DNA of 64,000 bases. It comes from Streptomyces sp. CB02400 (GTDB lineage: Bacteria > Actinomycetota > Actinomycetes > Streptomycetales > Streptomycetaceae). The notes beneath the pieces are model-generated. The model was not told the origin of the DNA and ran no database searches. It was given only the letters and a program-made list of their open reading frames with translations. Position numbers and translations under genes: made by a program. Position 1 is the stretch's first letter, and each line of letters begins with the position of its first letter. This document shows, one piece after another, positions 34,481 to 42,019 of the stretch. The DNA lies in NCBI RefSeq assembly GCF_001905725.1, contig NZ_LIWB01000004.1, forward strand, positions 481,767-545,766, given 5' to 3'.

Positions 34481-37400
34481 ATGCACTCGCGTGCCGTGCG
34501 CACGCCGTCGTGGCGTGCCCGGAGAACACACAGAACCGCTCTCGTCGCGGCGATCACCACGGCCGCCGTGGTGATCGCGGCGGCACCCGGCCTGGCGGCG
34601 ACGCCGAAGCCCGTGCTGCCGGAGCCGGAGAGCCCGTGGACCGAGCCGACCAAGGTCGAGGCCCCGGCGACGCCGGTGGGTTCGACGAAGCCCCCGGCCT
34701 CCCGCGCGGAGGCGGAGCCGTCCGCGGAGGTCGCCGCGTGGCGTACGGCGCAGGAGGCCCGCGCGGCCGGGGAGGACACCACCGCCCGCGCGGCCGGGAA
34801 GGGCTCCACCGCCCGCGCGGCCGCTGCCGCCGGGACGGCGTACGTCCCCGAGGGGCAGGGCGAGGTGCCCTGGCACCGCATCCTCGACACCCGCCTGAAC
34901 GACGCGCTGGTGGCGCGGGTGAACGTCTCCGACGGCAACCTGATGCTGGCGGCCACCGACTTCGACATCGCCGGGGTGGGCCAGAAGCTTCGACTCACCC
35001 GCACCTACAACTCCCTCGACGCCCCCTGGGGGAAGGTGTCGCAGCGCTGGTGGCAGGCCTACGAGCGCTACCTCCAGGTCGGCGACGGCGAGGTCGTCGT
35101 CTTCGACGCCACCGGCGAGACCCTGCGCTTCGAGGAGACGGGCACGGGCGGTTACACCACCCCGGCCGGCTACTCCAAGGACCTGAGGAAGAACGCGGAC
35201 GGCACCTACACGCTGACCGACCGCAAGTCCGGCACCAGGGACACGTACGACGAGCACGGCACCCTGCTCGAGGTCACGGACAGGAACGACGGCACGATCA
35301 CCGTCGACCAGCACGACGAGGGAGCCGAGCACAAGGGCTTCAAGCTCACCGAGACCCGCTCCGGCCGCTGGATCGACATGCTCAAGACCTACGGCGACCA
35401 GTGGCAGGCCAAGGACCACACCGGCCGCACCGCCGTCCTCGACCTCGACGCGGCCGGCAACCTCACCAAGGTCACCGACACCGCCGGCAAGGCCACCACC
35501 TACGCGTACGACTCCTCGCGCCGGGTGACGAAGGTGACCACCCCCGAGGGAACGGTCACCCTCTTCACCTACGACGGCCACAACCGCGTCACCTCCGTGC
35601 AGCGGGCCACCGCGTCGTCCTCCAGCGGCCGCACCGGCCCGACCTGGCGCTACGACTACAGCGCGGCCACCCCGTCCGACGCCGGCACCACGACGGTCAC
35701 CGACCCCGACGGCGACGAGACGATCTACACGCACAACGCGGACGGCGAGGTCACCAAGGTCACCGACCCCCTCGGCCACTCCCGGCACGCCACCTACGAG
35801 AACCACCTGACCCAGACCGCCATCGACGCGATGGGCACGGGCGCGGACGGCACCGGCGGCAACACCACCACCTACGGCTGGGACGGCCGCAACAACCCGG
35901 TGAAGGCCGAGCTGCCGATGGGCGCCACCGCCCAGGTCTCCCAGTACCGGACCATCGCGGGCACCGACCTGCCCGACGACTTCACGACCGCCGACGGCCG
36001 CAAGGACAGCTTCACGTACGACGCCAACGGCAACACCCTGTCGGTGACCACGTCGGGCACCGCCGGCGCGACCCGCGAGTACACCTACAACGAGGCCGAC
36101 CCGAAGTGCGGCGGCTTCGAGGGCCAGCGCTGCACGGCGAAGGACGGCAACGGCAAGGTCACCTCGTTCACCTACGACACCAAGGGCAACCTGATCAAGG
36201 TCAAGCCCCCGGCGCCGCTGGGAGAGACGACCTACACCTACGACGCGCTGGGCCGGGTGGAGACGGTCAAGGACGGCCGGGGCATCACCACCGTCTACGG
36301 CTACGACTCCCGCGACCGCGTGCGCGAGGTCTCCTCCACGAACCTCACCGTCACCTACTCCTACGATGGCGACGGCAACGTCACGACCCGCACCGACGCC
36401 TCCGGCACCACCACCTGGCAGTACGACAAGCTCAACCGTGAAAGCGTGCGCACCCTGCAGAACGGCGCGCAAACGGCCCTCGCCTACACCCCCGGCGGCG
36501 ACGTCGACCACTACACCGACCCGACCGGAAAGACCGACTACACCTGGGACGACGCAGGCCGCCTCGACCATCTGGTCGCCCCGGACGGCAAGAAGACCGA
36601 CTTCGACTACGACGACAACGACAAGCGCACCACGACCGTCTACCCCGGCGGCACCACCCAGACGGTCACCCTCGACAAGAACGGCCGCCCGGAGAAGATC
36701 AAGACCACCTCCGGCACGCAGACGTTCGTCGACCTGACCTACAGCTACAAGAACACCGCGGGCAAGGACACCACCAAGGTCCGCACTCGCACCGACAACC
36801 TCACCAAGCTCACGACCACCTACGACTACGACTCCCAGGACCGCCTCCGCCACGCCCTGGAGGCCGACTCCACGGGCGCGCGCAAGGCGTCCTGGCTGTA
36901 CTGCTGGGACAAGGCCGGCAACCTCACCAGCCACGACGGCAGCAAGAGCACCTGCCCGGGCGCCACGACCTACAGCTACGACGACGCGAGCGAGCTGACC
37001 GGCAAGAACGGCTCCACCGCCGGCTGGTCCCACGACAAGCTCGGCAACGAGACCACCGGCGCGAGCACCACCGCCCGCACGAACGAAACCTGGACGGACC
37101 ACAGTCAGCTCTCCGGCATCACCGCAGCCGGCAAGAGCTACGACCTGGTCCACGCAGGGACGGACAACTCCGAACGCACCAAGCTCGGTTCGACCTGGTT
37201 CCACCACACCGCGCTCGGCCTGGCGTCCACGACGACGAACGGCGTCGACACCGGATTCATCCGCGAACCGGCGGGCACCCTGAACTCCATGACGACTGGG
37301 GGGAAGTCCTTCTACTACCTCACCGACGCCACCGGCAACGTCCTCGGCCTCGTCGACGACGCGGGCAAGCGCACCCACACCTACGCCTACGGCCCCACCG

Positions 37401-37807
37401 GCCTGCCCCGCACCACCCCCACCGAGGCCGTCCCCCAGCCGTACCGCTACGCCGGCGCCTACCTCGACCCCACCGGCCTGTACAAGATGGGCCACCGCTA
37501 CTACGACCCCGCCCTCGGCCGCTTCACCCAGCCCGACCCCTCCGGCCAGGAGGAGAACCCCTACCTCTACGCCGCCGGCGACCCCGTCAACCGCGTCGAC
37601 CCCACCGGACTCCTGTGGGACGACATCGCCGGGGCGCTGAAGTCGGGAGCGAAAACCGTGGGGCGCTGGGCGAAGCCGACGCCCGGCTATGTCGCCGCCT
37701 GCTACACCACGAATTCGATACTGGACGAAGACGGTAGCGACTGGAGCGAAGAAATGGGGGACTTGTGGGCTTGCGCTGATCCCACCGGCGGATTCATCCC
37801 CGACTGA
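34481..37807 (+). CDS. RHS/YD-repeat protein, secreted
   Basis: A 1108-residue protein with a twin-basic, hydrophobic Sec signal peptide (about 18-42, cleavage near LAA-TP), a disordered Ala/Glu/Pro region and a DUF6531-like N-terminal segment (FDIAGVGQKLRLTRTYNS). A long array of YD repeats follows (TYAYDSSRRVTKVT, TYTYDALGRVETVKDGRGI and others), then the RHS core end YDPALGRFTQPDP...NPYLYAAGDPVNRVDPTGL. After that conserved boundary only about 66 residues remain. In RHS polymorphic-toxin proteins the region after this boundary is the effector, so this one has an unusually short, unrecognised tip with two Cys. The cage is expected at or outside the cell surface. Confidence 0.9.
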   Translation: MHSRAVRTPSWRARRTHRTALVAAITTAAVVIAAAPGLAATPKPVLPEPESPWTEPTKVEAPATPVGSTKPPASRAEAEPSAEVAAWRTAQEARAAGEDTTARAAGKGSTARAAAAAGTAYVPEGQGEVPWHRILDTRLNDALVARVNVSDGNLMLAATDFDIAGVGQKLRLTRTYNSLDAPWGKVSQRWWQAYERYLQVGDGEVVVFDATGETLRFEETGTGGYTTPAGYSKDLRKNADGTYTLTDRKSGTRDTYDEHGTLLEVTDRNDGTITVDQHDEGAEHKGFKLTETRSGRWIDMLKTYGDQWQAKDHTGRTAVLDLDAAGNLTKVTDTAGKATTYAYDSSRRVTKVTTPEGTVTLFTYDGHNRVTSVQRATASSSSGRTGPTWRYDYSAATPSDAGTTTVTDPDGDETIYTHNADGEVTKVTDPLGHSRHATYENHLTQTAIDAMGTGADGTGGNTTTYGWDGRNNPVKAELPMGATAQVSQYRTIAGTDLPDDFTTADGRKDSFTYDANGNTLSVTTSGTAGATREYTYNEADPKCGGFEGQRCTAKDGNGKVTSFTYDTKGNLIKVKPPAPLGETTYTYDALGRVETVKDGRGITTVYGYDSRDRVREVSSTNLTVTYSYDGDGNVTTRTDASGTTTWQYDKLNRESVRTLQNGAQTALAYTPGGDVDHYTDPTGKTDYTWDDAGRLDHLVAPDGKKTDFDYDDNDKRTTTVYPGGTTQTVTLDKNGRPEKIKTTSGTQTFVDLTYSYKNTAGKDTTKVRTRTDNLTKLTTTYDYDSQDRLRHALEADSTGARKASWLYCWDKAGNLTSHDGSKSTCPGATTYSYDDASELTGKNGSTAGWSHDKLGNETTGASTTARTNETWTDHSQLSGITAAGKSYDLVHAGTDNSERTKLGSTWFHHTALGLASTTTNGVDTGFIREPAGTLNSMTTGGKSFYYLTDATGNVLGLVDDAGKRTHTYAYGPTGLPRTTPTEAVPQPYRYAGAYLDPTGLYKMGHRYYDPALGRFTQPDPSGQEENPYLYAAGDPVNRVDPTGLLWDDIAGALKSGAKTVGRWAKPTPGYVAACYTTNSILDEDGSDWSEEMGDLWACADPTGGFIPD

Positions 37808-37822
37808 TCAGGGCAAGGCAGG

Positions 37823-37849
37823 AGGGCGGGGGCCGAAATCCCCCGCCCT
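37823..37849 (+). terminator. Terminator after the RHS gene
   Basis: A 10-bp perfect stem AGGGCGGGGG / CCCCCGCCCT with a 7-nt loop lies 16 bp beyond the RHS stop codon. A second small gene begins 48 bp later. Confidence 0.8.
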
Positions 37850-37896
37850 TCCCACCTCTCCGCACGACGTCTTGACAACGGGAGGAAGGCCATCTC

Positions 37897-37983
37897 ATGG
37901 AGAACTCCAAGAAGATACAGGTCGCCCTCTGGGTGATCGCGATAGCAGTTGGCGTCATCGTCGGTATCTGGACGGTCGACTGA
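37897..37983 (+). CDS. 28-residue single-span membrane peptide
   Basis: An ATG is preceded by an excellent GGGAGGAAGG ribosome-binding site. The peptide starts MENSKKIQVALWVIAIAVGV and is one membrane helix with a Lys-Lys stop at the cytoplasmic side and TVD at the end. It is too short for homology-based calling, but the ribosome site and the clean hydrophobic composition argue for a real gene. It follows the RHS gene beyond a terminator-like hairpin. It could be an immunity- or chaperone-like companion or an independent small membrane protein. Confidence 0.6.
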   Translation: MENSKKIQVALWVIAIAVGVIVGIWTVD

Positions 37984-38061
37984 GCCACCGCGGGTGCCCG
38001 TGCCGTCGTGCCGGCGTCCGGTACGGCTGGAACCGCCGGCGCCGGTGCCGGGTCGTGCCCA

Positions 38062-38256
38062 TGGTGACGGCGGCGACCGTCCGGGAACGCTCGATCCGCC
38101 CGCCCCGCCGCCCCGGACTGCGCCGAACCTGGACGACGAACACCGCGCTCCTCCCCCGCGCCGGCCCGCGCGCCCTGCTGCTGGACCCGTGGGTCCCAGG
38201 CGGACTGATCATCGGCTGCGAGGCCCTGTTCATCTCCCACGCCCCCGGTCACGACC
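38062..38256 (+). pseudogene. Diverged internal fragment of an MFS gene
   Basis: These 195 bp align without gaps to bases 39926-40120 of the intact MFS gene 1.86 kb downstream, same strand, about 87% identical, with many differences at third codon positions. They encode VRERSIRPPRRPGLRRTW, an intracellular loop, and ALLLDPWVPGGLIIGCEALFI, part of a membrane helix. There is no start and no continuation on either side. It therefore looks like the leftover of a homologous gene from a related strain rather than a fresh copy. Confidence 0.85.
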
Positions 38257-38331
38257 GCAGCTCATGCCGGACAATCCAGGGGCGCCCGCCCGAGCCGTGG
38301 CGGGGGCACCGGCTCACGGGAAAGGACCGAC

Positions 38332-39291
38332 ATGCGGCTTCGCTGTGCCGTGCTCGACGACTTCCAGGACATCGCCACCACGATCGCCGACTGGAGCCCC
38401 CTCCACGACCGCGTGGAGGTGACTTCCTTCACCGAGCACTTCGCCACGGAGGACGAACTGGCCGCGGCGCTCGCGGACTTCGACATCGCGGTGACGCTGC
38501 GGGAACGCGTCCCGTTCCGCGCCTCCCTGCTGGACCGGCTCCCCCGGTTGAAGCTGATCGTCGCGTCCGGCATGCGCAACTCGGTCATCGACCGCGCCGC
38601 CGCCGAACGCAACGGCGTCACGGTCTGCGGCACCCAGAGCTCCCCCACCCCGCCGGTGGAGCTGACCTGGGCACTGCTGCTCGGACTGGCCCGCGGCATC
38701 GTCCCGGAGAACAACGCCCTGCGTGCGGGCGGCCCCTGGCAGTCGACGGTCGGCGCGGACCTGCACGGCCGCCGCCTCGGCCTGCTCGGACTGGGCAAGA
38801 TCGGCAGCAGGGTGGCGCGGGTGGGCCTCGCCTTCGGCATGGAGGTCACGGCGTGGAGCCCGCACCTCACCAAGGAGCGCACGGACGAGGTGGGCGTCGA
38901 ACTGGCGTCCTCGAAGGAGGAGTTGCTCCGCACCGGCGACTTCGTCTCGCTCCACCTCGTCCTGGGCGACACCACCCGGGGCATCCTGGGCGCCCCCGAA
39001 CTGGCCCTGATGAAGCCGACCGCCCACCTGATCAACACCTCCCGCTCGGCACTCGTCGACCAGGACGCCCTGCTCACCGCGCTGCACGAGGGCCGTATCG
39101 CGGGCGCGGCGGTCGACGTCTTCGACACGGAGCCCCTGCCCGCCGACCACCCGATGCGCACCGCCCCCCGCCTCCTGGCCACCCCGCACCTCGGCTACGT
39201 CTCGCAGCTCAACTACCGCACGTACTACGGCCAGGCGGTCGAGGACATCGAGGCCTACCTGTCCGGCACCCCGGTCCGCCGCCTCGGCTGA
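38332..39291 (+). CDS. D-isomer-specific 2-hydroxyacid dehydrogenase family protein
   Basis: A 319-residue NAD-dependent dehydrogenase of the phosphoglycerate-dehydrogenase-like group. The nucleotide-binding motif is LGLLGLGKIGSRVARVG (about 146-162). The active-site Arg is in INTSRSALVDQDAL, Glu in VFDTEPLP and His in ATPHLGYVS. The expected reaction is oxidation of a D-2-hydroxyacid or reduction of a 2-ketoacid. Substrate unknown. The ATG at 38332 has AAAGGA upstream. It is flanked by the MFS fragment on the left and the intact MFS gene on the right. Confidence 0.9.
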   Translation: MRLRCAVLDDFQDIATTIADWSPLHDRVEVTSFTEHFATEDELAAALADFDIAVTLRERVPFRASLLDRLPRLKLIVASGMRNSVIDRAAAERNGVTVCGTQSSPTPPVELTWALLLGLARGIVPENNALRAGGPWQSTVGADLHGRRLGLLGLGKIGSRVARVGLAFGMEVTAWSPHLTKERTDEVGVELASSKEELLRTGDFVSLHLVLGDTTRGILGAPELALMKPTAHLINTSRSALVDQDALLTALHEGRIAGAAVDVFDTEPLPADHPMRTAPRLLATPHLGYVSQLNYRTYYGQAVEDIEAYLSGTPVRRLG

Positions 39292-39304
39292 GGTCGCGGG
39301 GCGC

Positions 39305-39360
39305 TAGAATGTGCGTGTTGGCCTTCGACGCCCCCGCGGGAGCGTTCGAAGGCTTTTTTC
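39305..39360 (+). promoter_or_regulatory. Promoter plus terminator/RBS-occluding hairpin abutting the MFS start
   Basis: A -10-like TAGAAT stands at 39305-39310. A hairpin follows with arms GCCTTCGACGC (39321-39331) and GCGTTCGAAGGC (39342-39353), paired over 11 bp with one bulge, then TTTTTT (39354-39359) and the MFS ATG at 39361. The only Shine-Dalgarno candidate, GAAGG, is inside the 3' arm. The structure can terminate the upstream transcript and, if read through, hide the ribosome site. Confidence 0.7.
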
Positions 39361-40542
39361 ATGCCTTCCGACACCTCCGAACCCACCACCACGTACCGCG
39401 CGTTGCTCGGCAACCGCGAGTTCACCGGCCTGTACGCGAGTTTCACCCTCACGGTCGCCGCGAGCACGCTGTCGGGCTTCGCGCTCGCCACGCTGGTCGA
39501 CCAGCGGACCGGCTCCCCGTTCCTGACGGCCGTGAGCATGTACGGCGCCACCTTCGCGACCGTGCTCGGCGCGATGACGCTGATGTCGGTCGCGGACGGG
39601 AACCGCCCCCGCCGCACCCTCGTCGCGCTCCAGTGCGTCTCGCTGCTGGGCGTGGCCGCACAGGCGGTCCCCGGACTGCCGCTGACCGCCCGCTTCGCCC
39701 TCCTCCTGGTGCTGGGCTTCTTCCAGTCCCTGGGCACCGGCACCCGGATGGGGCTGCTCGCCGAGGTGGTGCCCGCCTCCGCATACGTCCCGGCGCGTTC
39801 GCTGATGAACATCACCTCGGGCGGCATGGCCGTCCTCGGCTACGCGCTCGGCGCCGTACTGCTGCGGTACCTGAGCCCGCAGGGCGTCTTCGTCACCGCG
39901 ACGGCCCTGACCGGCGCCGGGCTGGTCGTGGTGGCGACGACCGTCCGGGAACGCTCGATCCGCCCGCCCCGCCGCCCCGGCCTCCGTCAGACCTGGACGG
40001 TGAACACCGCGCTCCTCTCCCGCTCCGGTCCTCGTGCGCTGCTGCTGAACCTGTGGGTCCCCAACGGCCTGATCGTCGGCTGCGAGGCCCTGTTCATCCC
40101 CTACGCCCCCGACCACGCCGGTGTCCTCCTGGCCGCCGGGTCCGCGGGCATGCTCCTCGGCGACCTGACCGTCGGACGGCTCCTGACCGCCGAACGGCGG
40201 CGCCGCTGCGCGTTCGCCCTGCGCCTGCTGCTCGCCGCCCCCTACCTGCTGTTCGTCCTCCACCCTCCCCTGCCGGTGGCGACGGCCGCCGTGTTCGTCG
40301 CCAGTGCCGGTTTCGCCGCCACCCTCCCCCTTCAGGAACGGCTCCTGACGCTGACCCCGGACCCGGTCCGCGGCCAGGTCCAGGGCGTCGAGTCGGCCGG
40401 CCGCATGACGTGGCAGGGCATCGGCGCCGCGCTCGCGGGCGGCGCCGCCCAGTACCTCACCCCCGCCACGACCATCACCGCTCTCGCCGCGGTCTCCGTC
40501 ACCGTCACGGTCCTCTCCCGCCCCTTCGTGGCCCGCACCTGA
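39361..40542 (+). CDS. MFS transporter
   Basis: A 393-residue major facilitator protein with about twelve hydrophobic spans. The first are TLTVAASTLSGFALATLV and GATFATVLGAMTLMSVA; the loop RPRRTLVALQCVS resembles the conserved intracellular basic loop. It belongs to the general drug/metabolite exporter type without a recognisable subfamily signature. A diverged fragment of a homologue lies at 38062-38256. The start codon directly follows a U-tract hairpin, so expression may be conditional. Confidence 0.88.
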   Translation: MPSDTSEPTTTYRALLGNREFTGLYASFTLTVAASTLSGFALATLVDQRTGSPFLTAVSMYGATFATVLGAMTLMSVADGNRPRRTLVALQCVSLLGVAAQAVPGLPLTARFALLLVLGFFQSLGTGTRMGLLAEVVPASAYVPARSLMNITSGGMAVLGYALGAVLLRYLSPQGVFVTATALTGAGLVVVATTVRERSIRPPRRPGLRQTWTVNTALLSRSGPRALLLNLWVPNGLIVGCEALFIPYAPDHAGVLLAAGSAGMLLGDLTVGRLLTAERRRRCAFALRLLLAAPYLLFVLHPPLPVATAAVFVASAGFAATLPLQERLLTLTPDPVRGQVQGVESAGRMTWQGIGAALAGGAAQYLTPATTITALAAVSVTVTVLSRPFVART

Positions 40543-40678
40543 GCCGCCGCCCGGCGGAGGGGGGCCAGGTCGGTCACCCCGCGGCCTTTGGACCGGTCGG
40601 ACCGGCACCTTTTGGCTCTGCCCTTCGGACCATGGCCGCGGCAGGCTGGGAGGACCGTCGACCTCCCGGAGGGTTCTC

Positions 40679-41284
40679 TTGAGTCTCGCGTTCCTGCTGA
40701 CCACCCTGGTCGTGGTGGTCACCCCCGGCACCGGCGTGGTGTACACCCTCGCCGCCGGGCTGTCCCACGGCCGCCGGGCCAGCCTGGTGGCCGCGCTCGG
40801 CTGCACCCTCGGCGTCGTGCCGCACCTGGTGGCGACGATCAGCGGTCTCGCCGCGCTGCTGCACACCAGCGCCGTCGCCTACTCGGTGGTGAAGTACCTC
40901 GGTGTCGGCTACCTGCTGTACATGGCGTGGGCGACGCTGCGCGACAAGGACGCACTGGCCGTCGAGGCGGAGTCCGAGCCGCGGCCGGCGCTCCGCGTGA
41001 TCACCTCGGGAGTCCTGATCAACGTGCTGAACCCGAAACTGACGATGTTCTTCGTCGCGTTCCTCCCCCAGTTCGTCCCCGCCGGCACGCCCGGCTCCCT
41101 CGGCCTCATGCTCCGGCTCGGCGCGGTCTTCATGGCGCTGACCTTCGTCGTCTTCGCCGCGTACGGCATGTGCGCCGCGGCCGTGCGCGACCGCCTGACG
41201 GCCCGCCCCCGGATCATGACCGGCATCCGCCGGGTGTTCGCCGTCTGCTTCGTGGGCCTGAGCGCACGGATGGCGGTGGCGTGA
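40679..41284 (+). CDS. LysE family translocator (amino-acid exporter)
   Basis: A 201-residue membrane protein with the six-span RhtB/LysE layout and the signature VVVVTPGTGVVYTLAAGLSHGRRASLVAALG near the N-terminus, and NVLNPKLTMFFVAFLPQFV in the middle. It is expected to export an amino acid or derivative with proton exchange. The TTG at 40679 has GGAGGG at a proper distance. The next gene begins two bases after its stop, so the two are cotranscribed. Confidence 0.9.
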   Translation: MSLAFLLTTLVVVVTPGTGVVYTLAAGLSHGRRASLVAALGCTLGVVPHLVATISGLAALLHTSAVAYSVVKYLGVGYLLYMAWATLRDKDALAVEAESEPRPALRVITSGVLINVLNPKLTMFFVAFLPQFVPAGTPGSLGLMLRLGAVFMALTFVVFAAYGMCAAAVRDRLTARPRIMTGIRRVFAVCFVGLSARMAVA

Positions 41285-41285
41285 G

Positions 41286-42017
41286 ATGCGTTTCCGGCAC
41301 ACGGACGCGATCTGGTCCGACCACCCCCACCTCGCGGTGGGCGCGCTCCACGCCACCGGCGTCAGCCGGGCGGCCGACGTCGGCCCGCGCGTCGCGGAGT
41401 ACACCGCCCGCGCCCTGGCCCGGCTGGCCGACGCCCCCGAGGGCCGGTTCCCCGAAGTGCTGGCCTGGCGCCGGGTCTTCGCCCGGATGGGGCTGAAGCC
41501 GACCCAGTACCGGTGCGCCTCGGAGTCCCTGCTGCGGCGGCTGCGCAAGGAAGGGGCGCTGCCGCGCATCCACCCGGTGGTCGACCTGTGCAACGCGGTC
41601 TCCGTCGCGTACGCCGTCCCGGTCGCGGTGCTCGACGCCGACCGCGTCACCGGCCCGCTGCTCGAAGTGCGCCACGCCCGCGGTGACGAGGAGTACACGA
41701 CCTTCGGCGGCGGTACGGAACACCCGGCACCCGGCGAGGTGACGTACGCCGACTCCGCCGGGCGGGCGCACGCCCGCCGCTGGACCAACCGGCAGAGCGG
41801 CCACTCCGCGGTCGGCGATCACACCAGCCGGGTCTTCGTGGTGGTGGAAGCCGTGCACGACGGCGGGACGGACACCGTCGCGGAGGCACTGCGGACGATC
41901 GCACGGGAACTCACCGCGCACTGGCGGGTCACCCCGGCGACGGCCCTTCTCACCTCCTCCGCACGGGAGTTCACGTTCAGCGACGAGCCGCTGTCCGGCA
42001 CCCGGGCGGCGCCGTAG
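41286..42017 (+). CDS. B3/4 domain protein
   Basis: A 243-residue protein containing the B3/B4 domain of phenylalanyl-tRNA synthetase beta subunit (RRVFARMGLKPTQYRCASESLLRRL, RIHPVVDLCNAVSVAYAVPVAVLDAD, EVTYADSAGRAHARRWTNRQS, a C-terminal amino-acid editing-like pocket). Free-standing B3/4 proteins may edit mis-aminoacylated tRNA or bind amino acids. It sits between the amino-acid exporter and a PLP-fold regulator, so a link to an amino acid is plausible but inferred. Confidence 0.85.
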   Translation: MRFRHTDAIWSDHPHLAVGALHATGVSRAADVGPRVAEYTARALARLADAPEGRFPEVLAWRRVFARMGLKPTQYRCASESLLRRLRKEGALPRIHPVVDLCNAVSVAYAVPVAVLDADRVTGPLLEVRHARGDEEYTTFGGGTEHPAPGEVTYADSAGRAHARRWTNRQSGHSAVGDHTSRVFVVVEAVHDGGTDTVAEALRTIARELTAHWRVTPATALLTSSAREFTFSDEPLSGTRAAP

Positions 42018-42019
42018 CG

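Noticed and set aside
34331..37495. A 1054-residue open frame antisense to the RHS gene
   Set aside because: It is explained by GC-rich third positions of the sense gene. The Val/Gly-rich, repeat-like translation mirrors the YD repeats, and it has no ribosome site or domain.
37864..37883. TTGACA before the 28-residue peptide as a promoter
   Set aside because: A -10 at the proper distance would be inside the coding sequence and no TANNNT is there.
37689..40682. A 997-residue plus-strand frame covering the dehydrogenase and MFS genes
   Set aside because: It is out of frame with two real genes and Arg/Pro-rich. Only its short stretch at 38062-38256 matches anything, and that is the MFS fragment.
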